Part shown: positions 27,215-35,877 of the stretch, piece by piece
How the letters are laid out: every line of letters starts with the position of its first letter
How positions within the stretch are numbered: the stretch's first letter is position 1
Assembly (NCBI RefSeq): GCF_051131155.1
Contig: NZ_CP159508.1
Location: forward strand, 682,001-746,000
DNA from: Pseudanabaena minima
GTDB lineage: Bacteria; Cyanobacteriota; Cyanobacteriia; Pseudanabaenales; Pseudanabaenaceae
Direction: 5' to 3'
Length of the DNA: 64,000 nucleotides
Program-made: the position numbers and the translations under genes
Notes under the pieces: model-generated
What the model saw: the letters and a program-made list of their open reading frames with translations, nothing else
Database searches by the model: none
What the model was told of the DNA's origin: nothing

Positions 27215-28108
27215 GTGCGTCATCGAATTTGGTTGTTGGCAATACTTGCATCAGTCAGCGTTGGAGCCTCTCCACTACGCGCTCAAGCTCTTCTGCCCCA
27301 CACAACAAGGATCAATTTTGGAAACTTAGAAGAGCAAGCACTCAATTTGGCAAGGGAAGCAGCCCAACTCGCTCAATTTGAGCAGTACGATTTGGCATTA
27401 CCTCGCGCTCGCCTAGCCGCACAACTAGCGCCCAAAGCATTTCAAACTCAAGGTATTCTCGGCAGTATCTATCTCCGCAAAGAGCAATATGCTGAAGCTA
27501 TTACAGCCTTGAAATTGGCTCTTAATCTCAAAAAAGATGAGCCGACGATTTTATTCAGTTTGGGGGCTGCCTATCTCCGCAATAAAAACTATCCCGAAGC
27601 AATTAGTCACCTCAAACAAGGACTAACCCTTGAGCCAAAGTCAGCAACAGCGATGTTTGACCTAGGGAATGCTTACTTTTTGACCAAACGTTACGATGAA
27701 GCGGTGACTATTTACAACGATGTCCTAGTTCTCGATAACAAGTTTTGGGCGGCTACCAATAACATCGGTCTAGTTGAGTACGAGCGTGGCAATGTCGATC
27801 AGGCGATCGCTAAATGGCAAAACTCACTCAAGCAAGCCGAAAAAGTCGAGTTTCTTGCGGCTGAGCCAACCCTTGCCCTTGCCACGGCTTTTTATCGTAA
27901 AGGCGATCGCACTAAAGCCGTTGAGCTAGCTGTTGAAGCGATGAAAATCGATCCACGCTATGGCAAAATCCCATATCTAGTTGAAAATCTCTGGGGCGAT
28001 CGGCTGATTGCTGATGTGCAAATAGTCCTGTCACAACCTCAAGTCAAGCAAATTTTAGCTGAGAGCGATCTATCAACTCGCCAAGTTCCCAAGATTCGCC
28101 GTAATTAA
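27215..28108 (+). CDS. Secreted TPR-repeat protein
   Basis: About six tetratricopeptide repeats run from residue 40 to 260, for example AYLRNKNYPEAISHLKQGL and AYFLTKRYDEAVTIYNDVL. TPR proteins scaffold multiprotein complexes. From the GTG at 27215 (MRHRIWLLAILASVSVG, 8 nt after TAAGAG) the protein starts with a signal peptide ending near SPLRAQA, so it is probably exported; the 297-residue product is preferred over a TTG start at 27197. It is divergent from psb30, but the sequence alone does not link it to photosystem assembly. Confidence 0.85.
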   Translation: MRHRIWLLAILASVSVGASPLRAQALLPHTTRINFGNLEEQALNLAREAAQLAQFEQYDLALPRARLAAQLAPKAFQTQGILGSIYLRKEQYAEAITALKLALNLKKDEPTILFSLGAAYLRNKNYPEAISHLKQGLTLEPKSATAMFDLGNAYFLTKRYDEAVTIYNDVLVLDNKFWAATNNIGLVEYERGNVDQAIAKWQNSLKQAEKVEFLAAEPTLALATAFYRKGDRTKAVELAVEAMKIDPRYGKIPYLVENLWGDRLIADVQIVLSQPQVKQILAESDLSTRQVPKIRRN

Positions 28109-28166
28109 TCCAATATCAAAAAAAGAAAGCCACACTTTGTGTGGCTTTCTTTTTGATATTGGATTA
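28106..28166. terminator. Long palindrome after the TPR gene
   Basis: Arms of about 29 bp (TAATCCAATATC then an A-run then GAAAGCCACAC) pair around TTT with a 1-nt length difference in the A/T run. It begins at the TPR stop codon and abuts a family A repeat. Confidence 0.87.
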
Positions 28167-28253
28167 ACGTCAGTTCGACTAAAGCACTTACCAATTTCTG
28201 ACATTTGCGGCGTGCTTTGCACACCACAAATGGCAATATCGAACTCACGTTAA
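28164..28253. repeat. Repeat family A, complete 90-bp copy
   Basis: Terminal inverted repeats TTAACGTCAGTTCGA and TCGAACTCACGTTAA bound the element. Inside is an imperfect palindrome centred on GTGCTTTGCAC. It ends at the ndhD stop. Confidence 0.82.
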
Positions 28254-28254
28254 T

Positions 28255-29961
28255 TTAGTTGTTGCTTGCTACAACTTCCTTGCTTTTAACTTCGGAAAGT
28301 CTAGGGAAAGAAGATTGCTCAGCAAAAGTTTCATTATGCCTGATCAAAGCAACCTGTTCATGGGCAAAACGCATCTGTGAATTGATTGCAGTTGTAGTTG
28401 CATCGTAGAGATTGGTTGCTATTTTAGGATAGGCTCCAATCGCAATGATCGGCACTAAAAAGCAAACTGCAATAAAAACTTCGCGAGGTCTGGCATCACT
28501 AAATTCAGCTTCACTAGGCAAAACGCAATTTGTACCGAAGCAAACTACATCTTGGTTACCTTGAGCCTTGAGACTAATGTCCGAAATATCGCAGGATGGG
28601 TTGATATCACAGGTAGGATTCGCATCGGAAGCGTAGAAAATCTGACGCAACATAGACAACAAATAAATCGGCGTGAGAATTACTCCGACTGCGGCTAGAA
28701 ACACTGTCACCGTACGGAAGGTGGAGCTATAAACATCACTGGAAGTCATCCCAACAAAGATTGAGATTTCACTAGCAAACCCACTCATACCAGGAAGGGC
28801 TAGGGAAGCCAATGCCCCAACAGTAAATAGTGCAAATACCTTGGGCATTACCTTCCCGATATAACCCATCTCGGTCATTAACATCGTGTGGGTGCGATCA
28901 TAAGTTACACCTGCGAGGAAGAACAACACAGAAGCAATTAAACCGTGAGAAAGCATTTGCAACATCGCGCCACTGATTCCCAAGTCAGTGAACGATGCAA
29001 TCCCGATTAGCACAAATCCCATGTGCGACACCGATGAAAAAGCAAGGCGGCGTTTCATATTGACTTGGGCAAAGGAATTCACAGCACCGTAAACAATATT
29101 TATGACACCGAGCATTGCTAAAACTGGCGCAAAGTAGACATGGGCATGGTCAAGTAATCCCATATTCAGACGGATTAGACCATAACCACCCATTTTAAGT
29201 AATACACCTGCCAAAATCATCGATACGGGAGAAGATGCTTCACCGTGGGCATCAGGCAACCAAGTATGCAAAGGGAAAATTGCGAGTTTGACACCAAAGG
29301 CAATTAATAAACCTGCATAAAGTGAAAGTTCTAAAGCAAGCGGGAACTCCTTAAGAGTTAGCTCAGCCATGTCAAAGGTGAGGTTGTTGCCGTAGAGAGC
29401 CATCGCTAAGCCAGCAACTAAGATAAAAATAGATGCGGCGGCAGTATAAAGTAAAAATTTGGTAGCTGCGTACTGACGTTTCTGACCTCCCCAAATCGAA
29501 ACGAGCAGATAGACGGGAATTAGTTCAACTTCCCACATGATGAAGAATAGCAATAAATCTTGGGCAACAAATACGCCGATTTGTGCAGAATAAAGCATCA
29601 ACATCAAGAAGTAAAAAAGGCGTGGTTTGATATTAACTTGCCATGCAGCAAAGATGGAAAGAGTGGTGACTAGTCCTGCTAGCAGCACCAGAGGTGCAGA
29701 GATGCCATCAACTGAAACTGCCCAACTAAGACCTAATTGGGGTATCCAAGTGTACTTTTCCGCGAGTTGAAATGTCGCGCTGCTCGGATCATAGTTCTTC
29801 CAGAAGGCATAGCACATCAAAATGAAGTCTGCGATGCCTACACCTAATGCATACCAACGTACAGTTTTGCCTTCTTTGTCAGGCAGTATGGGTATGAGTA
29901 AGGAACCTACGAGGGGCAGCAGGACGATCGCGGTAAGCCAAGGAAATTGGGCTGATGTCAT
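28255..29961 (-). CDS. ndhD: NAD(P)H-quinone oxidoreductase subunit 4 (NdhD)
   Basis: Proton-pumping antiporter-like membrane subunit of NDH-1, acting in respiration and cyclic electron flow at the thylakoid. About 14 transmembrane helices, with family motifs LLFFIMWEVELIPVYLLVS, TKFLLYTAAAS, GVKLAIFPLHTWLPDAHG and KRRLAFSSVSHMGFVLIG. At about residues 450-490 a Cys-containing hydrophilic insertion (NPTCDINPSCDISD, then VVCFGTNCVLP) separates the last helices. The 568-residue length suits NdhD1/NdhD2 rather than a truncated form; I cannot tell which. No other ndh gene is adjacent. ATG at 29961. Confidence 0.94.
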   Translation of the reverse strand: MTSAQFPWLTAIVLLPLVGSLLIPILPDKEGKTVRWYALGVGIADFILMCYAFWKNYDPSSATFQLAEKYTWIPQLGLSWAVSVDGISAPLVLLAGLVTTLSIFAAWQVNIKPRLFYFLMLMLYSAQIGVFVAQDLLLFFIMWEVELIPVYLLVSIWGGQKRQYAATKFLLYTAAASIFILVAGLAMALYGNNLTFDMAELTLKEFPLALELSLYAGLLIAFGVKLAIFPLHTWLPDAHGEASSPVSMILAGVLLKMGGYGLIRLNMGLLDHAHVYFAPVLAMLGVINIVYGAVNSFAQVNMKRRLAFSSVSHMGFVLIGIASFTDLGISGAMLQMLSHGLIASVLFFLAGVTYDRTHTMLMTEMGYIGKVMPKVFALFTVGALASLALPGMSGFASEISIFVGMTSSDVYSSTFRTVTVFLAAVGVILTPIYLLSMLRQIFYASDANPTCDINPSCDISDISLKAQGNQDVVCFGTNCVLPSEAEFSDARPREVFIAVCFLVPIIAIGAYPKIATNLYDATTTAINSQMRFAHEQVALIRHNETFAEQSSFPRLSEVKSKEVVASNN

Positions 29962-30151
29962 GTCAATGAGAATAAATACTTACTCTAGGGAATGTTAAGC
30001 ATTGTACTAAACTTTACAAAGTTTTAAGCATTATTCTTTTCGATGCTTATCATTAAAACAGCAAGGGCTTTGCTTGAAGCTATCTTTATGTATTAAATCC
30101 AAGCAAGCCTAGTTCGACTAGATGCCTATAAACTACATACCTATAGCTGTG

Positions 30152-30200
30152 CAAAACCCGTAAAGTTGCACCCCGCAGGGGTGCAACTTTACGGGTTTTG
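30152..30200. repeat. 23-bp-arm perfect palindrome
   Basis: Arms CAAAACCCGTAAAGTTGCAC plus CCC pair perfectly around GCA. Confidence 0.88.
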
Positions 30201-30272
30201 TTAGTTTGCGCCGCAAACTACTTCTTGGGTTTGGAGCCTAACAAGAATGGCGACAGATATAAAAAACAAATT

Positions 30273-30300
30273 GTAGGGGCAATTCATGAATTGCCCCTAC
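30273..30300. repeat. 28-bp perfect palindrome (GTAGGGGCAATTCA family)
   Basis: GTAGGGGCAATTCA and its exact complement meet without a loop. A related core, GTAGAGGCAATCCATGAAT, is in the urtA-urtB gap at 40006-40053. I believe this motif is widespread in cyanobacterial genomes. Confidence 0.87.
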
Positions 30301-30452
30301 GGCTAAATTTTGCTTAATGATTCGTTGCTGATACTCCCTTCCTACGCAAGAATTAGTGGCGCAGCACGAAGACCGCACCACTAATTCTTGGGTGGGAAAG
30401 GCTAAACGATCACCTTTTGATAAAGGACGTTTATAACTGTGAAAGCGATCGC

Positions 30453-32165
30453 CTAAAACAAGAAATATCGCTGTGCCATTGGCAATACTGACGCTGGCTC
30501 ACAGGTCAATAATTCTCCATCAGCACGAACTTCATAGGTCTCTGGATCGACTTCCATCACTGGCAACGCATCATTGAGCTTTAAATCACGTTTACTGATA
30601 TTACGAGTTCCTTTAACCGTAAGTACTTGCTTCTGTAAACCTAATTGACTAGGAATACCTCTCTCCATTGCAGCTTGAGAAATGAAAGTAAAAGATGTAG
30701 GTGCGATCGCGCCGCCATAGCTGCCAAACATTGGACGCATATAGACAGGTTGAGGTGTAGGGATACTGGCATTGGCATCACCCATCTGCGCCCATGCAAT
30801 GAAGCCTCCTTTCAATACCATTTCGGGCTTTACGCCAAAAAAGGCAGGATGCCAGAGAACGAGATCGGCGATTTTGCCAACTTCAATGGAACCGACATAT
30901 TCAGAAATACCATGCGTGATCGCAGGATTGATCGTGTACTTTGCCACATAACGCTGTGCGCGGAAATTGTCGGCTCTGGTAGCTTCGGGACTCGCCAGCA
31001 CTCCTCGCTGTACCTTCATTTTGTGAGCAGTCTGCCAAGTGCGGATAATTACTTCGCCAACCCTTCCCATAGCTTGTGAATCGGAAGAGAGCATACTAAA
31101 CGCACCGATGTCGTGGAGAATATCTTCAGCAGCGATCGTTTCGCGACGGATTCTTGATTCTGCAAAGGATACATCTTCGGGAATGCTAGGATCGAGATGG
31201 TGACAGACCATTAGCATATCCAAATGTTCGTCAAGAGTATTTAAAGTATAGGGACGAGTAGGGTTTGTGGAAGAAGGAAGTACATTCGCTTCACCGCAAA
31301 TCTTGATGATGTCGGGGGCGTGACCGCCGCCAGCACCTTCAGTGTGATAGGTGTGGATGACACGATTTTTAAAAGCAGCGATCGTATCTTCCACGAATCC
31401 TGCTTCATTGAGCGTGTCCGTGTGGATGGCAACCTGCACATCGTACTCATCGGCAACACCTAAACAAGTATCAATCGTGGCAGGAGTAGTTCCCCAATCT
31501 TCATGGAGTTTCAACCCAATTACCCCAGCTTCGACTTGTTCAATTAGTCCTTCGGGCTTGCTGCTATTGCCCTTACCCGAAAAACCTATATTCATCGGAA
31601 AAGCATCGGCAGCTTGCAACATTCGATAAATATTCCAAGGGCCGGGGGTGCAGGTGGTGGCATTTGTACCTACAGCAGGACCAGTGCCACCACCGATCAT
31701 CGTCGTGATCCCAGAGGCGATCGCTACTTCAATTTGTTGGGGACAGATGAAATGGATATGGGTATCAATGCCGCCTGCGGTGAGAATCCTGCCTTCTCCT
31801 GCAATGATTTCTGTACCCGCACCGATAATGATGTTTACATTATCTTGAATGTAAGGATTTCCCGCCTTCCCGATCGCGACAATTTTGCCATCTTTAATCC
31901 CCACATCCGCCTTTACCACGCCCCACCAATCGAGAATTAAAGCGTTGGTAATCGCGACATCAACGGCTCCATTGGCATTGGTAATTGGTGATTGTCCCAT
32001 GCCATCACGGATTACCTTACCACCACCGAATTTGACTTCATCGCCATAGGTGGTGTAGTCACGTTCCACTTCAATAAATAATTCTGTGTCAGCCAAGCGA
32101 ACTTTATCACCAACGGTAGCGCCATAGGTTTCTGCGTAGGCGCGGCGGGACATTCTATAACTCAT
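30453..32165 (-). CDS. ureC: Urease subunit alpha
   Basis: Catalytic subunit of nickel urease, hydrolysing urea to ammonia and CO2 in the cytosol. The nickel ligands are in place: DTHIHF (about residue 137), the carbamylated lysine in GLKLHEDWG (about 220), HTDTLNE and HTYHTEGAGGGHAPD, with the mobile-flap histidine in VCHHLDP. Length 570 is normal. ureB ends 4 bp upstream, so translation is coupled. Gene order on the minus strand is ureD, ureA, Uma2, ureB, ureC. The accessory genes ureE, ureF and ureG are not in this window. Confidence 0.98.
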   Translation of the reverse strand: MSYRMSRRAYAETYGATVGDKVRLADTELFIEVERDYTTYGDEVKFGGGKVIRDGMGQSPITNANGAVDVAITNALILDWWGVVKADVGIKDGKIVAIGKAGNPYIQDNVNIIIGAGTEIIAGEGRILTAGGIDTHIHFICPQQIEVAIASGITTMIGGGTGPAVGTNATTCTPGPWNIYRMLQAADAFPMNIGFSGKGNSSKPEGLIEQVEAGVIGLKLHEDWGTTPATIDTCLGVADEYDVQVAIHTDTLNEAGFVEDTIAAFKNRVIHTYHTEGAGGGHAPDIIKICGEANVLPSSTNPTRPYTLNTLDEHLDMLMVCHHLDPSIPEDVSFAESRIRRETIAAEDILHDIGAFSMLSSDSQAMGRVGEVIIRTWQTAHKMKVQRGVLASPEATRADNFRAQRYVAKYTINPAITHGISEYVGSIEVGKIADLVLWHPAFFGVKPEMVLKGGFIAWAQMGDANASIPTPQPVYMRPMFGSYGGAIAPTSFTFISQAAMERGIPSQLGLQKQVLTVKGTRNISKRDLKLNDALPVMEVDPETYEVRADGELLTCEPASVLPMAQRYFLF

Positions 32166-32169
32166 TCGT

Positions 32170-32481
32170 TTAATTCTCCAATTTGCCTTCTACTAAAGCA
32201 TTAAATCCATAAATCTCGCGAGTACCCACATAGGGAACGAGATTTACTTCCTTTTCATCCCCCGGCTCAAAGCGGATGGAAGTTCCCGCAGGAATATCAA
32301 GGTGTGTACCTTTGGCGCGATCGCGATCAAAGATCAGCGCTCGATTAGTTTCATAGAAATGATAATGGGAACCAACTTGGATCGGGCGATCGCCTGAATT
32401 AGCAACCTTGAGCGTAGTCACTTCGCGACCCGCGTTTAATTCAATATCACCTTCTTGAGTAATGATTTCACCAACAATCAT
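32170..32481 (-). CDS. ureB: Urease subunit beta
   Basis: Structural urease subunit of 103 residues. It opens MIVGEIITQEGDIELN and has the family core VANSGDRPIQVGSHYHFYE and IPAGTSIRFEPGDEKEV. It joins UreA and UreC in the (UreABC)3 complex. ATG at 32481; ureC begins 4 bp after the stop. Upstream, 114 bp and a 64-bp repeat separate it from a Uma2-type gene, an unusual interruption of ureA-ureB. Confidence 0.97.
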   Translation of the reverse strand: MIVGEIITQEGDIELNAGREVTTLKVANSGDRPIQVGSHYHFYETNRALIFDRDRAKGTHLDIPAGTSIRFEPGDEKEVNLVPYVGTREIYGFNALVEGKLEN

Positions 32482-32526
32482 AAGTTCTTCTCCAATTAAA
32501 ATTTGTTTTTTGCCATTTGAGCCTTG

Positions 32527-32590
32527 AGATTCCCGACTTTTTTGTTGACAGCATAGATAACTTCTGAATTTATAGAAAAATCGGGGATCT
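32527..32590. repeat. 64-bp inverted-repeat element (CCGACTTTTTT family), copy 2
   Basis: Arms AGATTCCCGACTTTTTT and AAAAATCGGGGATCT; same length and layout as copy 1 at 4787-4850. It lies between the Uma2-type gene and ureB inside the urease operon. Confidence 0.75.
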
Positions 32591-32595
32591 GTTTG

Positions 32596-33240
32596 CTAGA
32601 TATTGAGGATCTCGGTAGCAGTTAAGTCCAATTCAGGAAAAGTCCGTGAAATAATTTTGTCATCTCCTGTAAATCTAGTTGTTTGATATTTACCATTTTC
32701 ATCTAGCAAATTCACAAACACCGTGGGGACTTTGGGATTACCAAGAAATTCACGACTAGCGATCGCTAAATAATCCACAATCCAATATTCGGGAATACCA
32801 ATCCGTTCATATTCCTCAAACTTGTCAATATAATCATCCTCCCAATTTGTAGAAATGACTTCAACAGCTAACTGAATTTTGTCACGAAATCCTTTATAGT
32901 CACTACGATTAGAGCGCCAAGATGTTGCATCAATCACACTTAAGTCAGGTACACGTCCACGCTCATTTCCGTCTTGGTCGATACTTCTTATGGGAACCGC
33001 TCTCTTAATGACATAGTTAAGAGATAATCGTTCGACTTCACGGTAAAAACGTCTATCGATAAACTCTCCAACATCGTCATGATTGCGTGTAAATGCCATC
33101 TCAAAAATCTCAACTAGCTCACCATCAATAAGTTCATAATGTCCATATTCAGGATAAACTTTTAGAAACTGCTCGAAGGTAAGTTTCGGTTCTACCTCTG
33201 TTGTTTTTTGTTGTTTCTGGGGTGTTGCGATCGCAATCAT
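32596..33240 (-). CDS. Uma2-family (DUF820) putative nuclease within the urease operon
   Basis: Member of the Uma2 PD-(D/E)xK-like family, very abundant in cyanobacteria and of unproven function. The fold motifs are present: YELIDGELVEI near residue 36, GRVPDLSVI (the PD element), QLAVEVIS (the E-x-x element), a later KFEEYERIGIPEYWIVD. Length 214 is usual. It lies between ureA (32 bp upstream) and ureB, on the same strand, so it must be crossed by any transcript that links them. It has no known part in urease maturation. It is more likely an inserted selfish or regulatory gene that kept the operon's direction. Confidence 0.88.
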   Translation of the reverse strand: MIAIATPQKQQKTTEVEPKLTFEQFLKVYPEYGHYELIDGELVEIFEMAFTRNHDDVGEFIDRRFYREVERLSLNYVIKRAVPIRSIDQDGNERGRVPDLSVIDATSWRSNRSDYKGFRDKIQLAVEVISTNWEDDYIDKFEEYERIGIPEYWIVDYLAIASREFLGNPKVPTVFVNLLDENGKYQTTRFTGDDKIISRTFPELDLTATEILNI

Positions 33241-33272
33241 CTCAGACCTCCATAAATTATTTGGATTGCTGG

Positions 33273-33575
33273 TTAGCGAATAGGATTATGTACTGTCACC
33301 AGTTTAGTTCCATCAGGGAAAGTAGCTTCCACTTGCACATCATGAATCATTTCGGGAATACCTTCCATCACATCATCACGGGTGAGCAAAGTCGCGCCAT
33401 AGGACATCAACTCGGCAACCGTGCGACCTTCCCTTGCTCCTTCCAAAATCTCCGCAGTGATGAAGGCGATCGCTTCAGGATAATTTAATTTCAAACCTTT
33501 AGCTTTACGACGCTCCGCTAATAATGCAGCCGTAAAAATCAATAATTTATCTTTTTCTTGAGGCGTAAGTTGCAT
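33273..33575 (-). CDS. ureA: Urease subunit gamma
   Basis: Small structural urease subunit of 100 residues, starting MQLTPQEKDKLLIFTAALLAERR. The segment KLNYPEAIAFITAEILEGAREGRTV (given here only in part by position, residues 24-48) and MHDVQVEATFPDGTKLVTVHNPI-type C-terminus are diagnostic. It sits downstream of ureD across a 121-bp gap filled by a duplicated hairpin, and is followed by the inserted Uma2-type gene. Confidence 0.97.
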   Translation of the reverse strand: MQLTPQEKDKLLIFTAALLAERRKAKGLKLNYPEAIAFITAEILEGAREGRTVAELMSYGATLLTRDDVMEGIPEMIHDVQVEATFPDGTKLVTVHNPIR

Positions 33576-33600
33576 GAATATCTACCAAACTCATTTACTT

Positions 33601-33718
33601 AGTTTGTGATTTTGGCTTCACCAAAATCACAAACTCACCAAACTCTAGGTATGCATTTATTGAGTTTCTAGTTTTAGCGAAGCCAAAATTAGAAACTCAC
33701 CAGACTCTAGGTACGCAT
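33601..33718. repeat. Tandem duplication of the ureD 3' end and its hairpin
   Basis: Two units about 62 bp apart each contain a hairpin followed by CTCACCARACTCTAGGTAYGCAT. The unit at 33663-33718 overlaps the ureD 3' end (stop at 33697-33699); the unit at 33601-33656 is a diverged copy. Stem 1 is GTTTGTGATTTTGG with its complement. Stem 2 starts GTTTCTAGTTTTAGC, and several of its changes are matched on the opposite arm. Confidence 0.8.
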
Positions 33719-34521
33719 ATTGCTCTATCCCTATAGGATACACGCAAAAGCTGCCAAATTTGTTGAAACCATTTACGTGCATCACTGGAGGAGTCCCCAC
33801 AATAGCGGCAAACTAAACCTGAAAGCGATCGCGTAACTCCTGACATTCCTTGATAACTTCCCTGCTCCCAAGTAGAGCGAATCTGTGTAATTAATTCAGG
33901 TTCTACAATAGCGCCAACAAAAATAAAATTTGCAGCGATCGCATAATTATTTAAGCCATTAGGACTTCCTAACATTTCCGAATTTCCATTGAGATATTGC
34001 CGATCAATCCATAGGGGGCTTTGGTCGCGCCATACCTCCGTATGCGATCGCCAATTCCCATCTAGAAATTTCTCACCACGAGCCGTGCGCCCAAACCTGA
34101 CAATTTCCCACATGGTCAATGTGGCGGCTGGTGCGAGTTCAATTCTGGTTCGCTGTCGATATTGCGCTTCGGAAAATACAATTGTCTCCTGTGGGAACCA
34201 TTCCAAACTTGCCCCTTCATCGATGTGAATATGGAGATTTTGTAAAGATTCAGCGCCTGTGCTGCGATAGATTTTGCTAGCAGCAGCAGTAGTAATCAGG
34301 GCTTGGGTTTGCGGTTGTAAATGAATTTTTGCAGACAGGCGATCGCCGCCGACTAAACCACCTGCGGTATGTAAGAGAATGCAATGACAAACTTCTTCAC
34401 CTTCGGGATAAAGCGATCGCTGAATTTTCCAAGGTGCTACGGTGTAATTACGGGTTAATACGGTTTGTTGATTCCGTTTCGCGAATTCTAATTCTAATTC
34501 TCCCGCCCAAGGTGAAGCCAT
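33697..34521 (-). CDS. ureD: Urease accessory protein UreD
   Basis: UreD (UreH) is the scaffold that binds apo-urease and, with UreF and UreG, delivers nickel. The protein starts ASPWAGELELEFAKRN; it has the family's CHCILLHTAGGLVGGDRLS and LITTAAASKIYRS, then LEWFPQETIVFSEAQYRQ and WEIVRFGRTARGE. Length 274 is typical. ATG at 34521, 12 bp after a Uma2-type gene, so translation may be coupled to it. Its last seven codons lie inside a tandem repeat unit, so the exact C-terminus (CVPRVW) may have been reshaped by that duplication. Confidence 0.95.
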   Translation of the reverse strand: MASPWAGELELEFAKRNQQTVLTRNYTVAPWKIQRSLYPEGEEVCHCILLHTAGGLVGGDRLSAKIHLQPQTQALITTAAASKIYRSTGAESLQNLHIHIDEGASLEWFPQETIVFSEAQYRQRTRIELAPAATLTMWEIVRFGRTARGEKFLDGNWRSHTEVWRDQSPLWIDRQYLNGNSEMLGSPNGLNNYAIAANFIFVGAIVEPELITQIRSTWEQGSYQGMSGVTRSLSGLVCRYCGDSSSDARKWFQQIWQLLRVSYRDRAICVPRVW

Positions 34522-34533
34522 AGGAATATCTAG

Positions 34534-35148
34534 TTAACTTTGTAAATTCTCTGCAATAGGAAACATAGCATCTAATGCGATCGCTACATCAGGAAATGCT
34601 TGCATAGCGATACTATCACTGCTATTCAAAACCAATTCTTCTCGATAGGTGTTTTCCTCTGGCTGACGGAAAACATAAACTTGTCGCTTTTGTAAGTCGA
34701 GAATCCAATATTCTAAAACCCGATTTTTGGCATAGATACGCGCTTTCTGCTTGCGGTCTTTAGCAATAGTTGAATCGGCTACTTCGATCAATAGATAAAT
34801 ATCCGACGCTTCAGGATGTCGAAAGGAATATTCATTATTATCAAATCTCACAACCGCAAGATCTGGCTCTGGTTCAGAGTCGTTGCCTAGTATTACGGGT
34901 AATTGAACGCGAATATAGGCTTTGCCTCTTAATAATTCATAAAGATGATTGGCACTGCGCTGTACACTTGCAGCATGAAATGGTCTTTGTGGACTCATAC
35001 AAACAATTTTTCCTTCCAAGAGTTCGACGCGATCGTCCTCATCCAAAATTCCTGCTTCAATCATTTGGTGATAATCTGCGATCGACCAAAGATGGATTTG
35101 TGGTTCAAGTTCTTCTTCTATTTCAGGAGTAATTATAATTGCTTGCAT
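34534..35148 (-). CDS. Uma2-family (DUF820) putative nuclease upstream of ureD
   Basis: Second Uma2-type protein in the urease block, 204 residues, of a different subgroup from the one at 32596. It has VELLEGKIVCMSPQ, the PD element in EPEPDLAVVR, the E element in YLLIEVADST and the C-terminal KARIYAKNRVLEYWILDLQ. It is the first gene of the ure run as read here and ends 12 bp before ureD. Function unknown; being close-packed with ureD makes it effectively an operon member. ATG at 35148. Confidence 0.88.
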   Translation of the reverse strand: MQAIIITPEIEEELEPQIHLWSIADYHQMIEAGILDEDDRVELLEGKIVCMSPQRPFHAASVQRSANHLYELLRGKAYIRVQLPVILGNDSEPEPDLAVVRFDNNEYSFRHPEASDIYLLIEVADSTIAKDRKQKARIYAKNRVLEYWILDLQKRQVYVFRQPEENTYREELVLNSSDSIAMQAFPDVAIALDAMFPIAENLQS

Positions 35149-35448
35149 GGTATTTCTGCTCCTTATCTATCTTGATTTTAGCAAAAAACGAAGTAAAGCT
35201 CTTGAACGTTTTGTCGCTCATCGGGATCGCTTAGCTATTAAATAACCAAGTAAAGCGTAAAAATCGTTAGGTTAAGCATGAAAAAAGAGGCTAATAGAGA
35301 TAAAATTAGCAAGAATAAATTTAAAAATCTTAGTTTTGAAATTTACTCAAAAAGTACACTGTTTTGCGGTTTTACTAACAACTTACATGTTTATATCGCA
35401 GTCACAGATGAATTATAAGTTAGACCCCAACTTTAACTAGGGTTATTT
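35149..35448. other. Divergent gap with a possible 46-codon ORF
   Basis: No palindrome is seen here, in contrast to most gaps in the window. An ATG at 35278 opens 46 codons ending at 35418 (start MKKEANRDKISKNKFKN) on the plus strand. It is A/T-rich and I recognise no family, so it may be chance. Confidence 0.35.
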
Positions 35449-35730
35449 ATGGAAAATGAAGAATTAAAAGAGCGTCTCCAAAAATTTATTGGTTGTTTTG
35501 AGATGGTATTTGATATTGATTGGAATTACACAAAAAATTCGATTGCAGATGAATATTTGATTGATAATCATGGAACATTTCTAGATCCTTTTCCTGGAGA
35601 ACACTATACTGGAGGAAAAGGGGATAACTGGGCTAATAGATCATCTTTTCTTGCTGCTTACCGAGAACTAAAAGCATTTGCTATCAGTGAAGGCTTATAT
35701 AATCCAGATGAAGAACCGTGGAAAATGTAG
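35449..35730 (+). CDS. Hypothetical protein of 93 residues
   Basis: I do not recognise this family. It starts MENEELKERLQKFIGCFEMV and is acidic and soluble, with many aromatic residues (FDIDWNYT, GDNWANRSS, EEPWKM at the end). It is the only gene on the plus strand between 30.4 and 41.5 kb and splits the urt genes from the ure genes. A strong hairpin follows about 100 bp after its stop. Its size, acidity and isolated position would suit an orphan immunity or antitoxin protein, but nothing in the sequence proves this. No good ribosome site precedes the ATG. Confidence 0.6.
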   Translation: MENEELKERLQKFIGCFEMVFDIDWNYTKNSIADEYLIDNHGTFLDPFPGEHYTGGKGDNWANRSSFLAAYRELKAFAISEGLYNPDEEPWKM

Positions 35731-35828
35731 CTTGGTTTTTCGCTCTGATCGCAGTTTGGAAGGACATTTAACTGGACTAGTCGATTACTTTATCAAGCAC
35801 TTGTTTAGAAGTAAATGGAGAAGGGCTA

Positions 35829-35873
35829 ACAAAAAAAGAGGGGGAGTGCTAAGCACTCCCCCTCTTTTTTTGT
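35829..35873. terminator. Bidirectional terminator, GCNNNGC-centred
   Basis: Twenty-one-bp perfect arms (ACAAAAAAAGAGGGGGAGTG-C) around TAA with A/T tracts on both sides. It lies between the convergent 93-residue ORF and urtE and probably ends the urt transcript. Confidence 0.93.
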
Positions 35874-35877
35874 GTTT

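Larger units (their letters stand above)
29962..30452. other. Intergenic region between ureC and ndhD with four palindromes
   Basis: No gene seen in 491 bp. It holds four separate inverted repeats: 30152-30200, 30202-30220 (arms TAGTTTGCG), 30273-30300 and 30347-30390 (arms CAAGAATTAGTGGCGC, imperfect). Both flanking genes are on the minus strand, so the ndhD promoter end and the ureC 3' end share the stretch. Confidence 0.75.
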
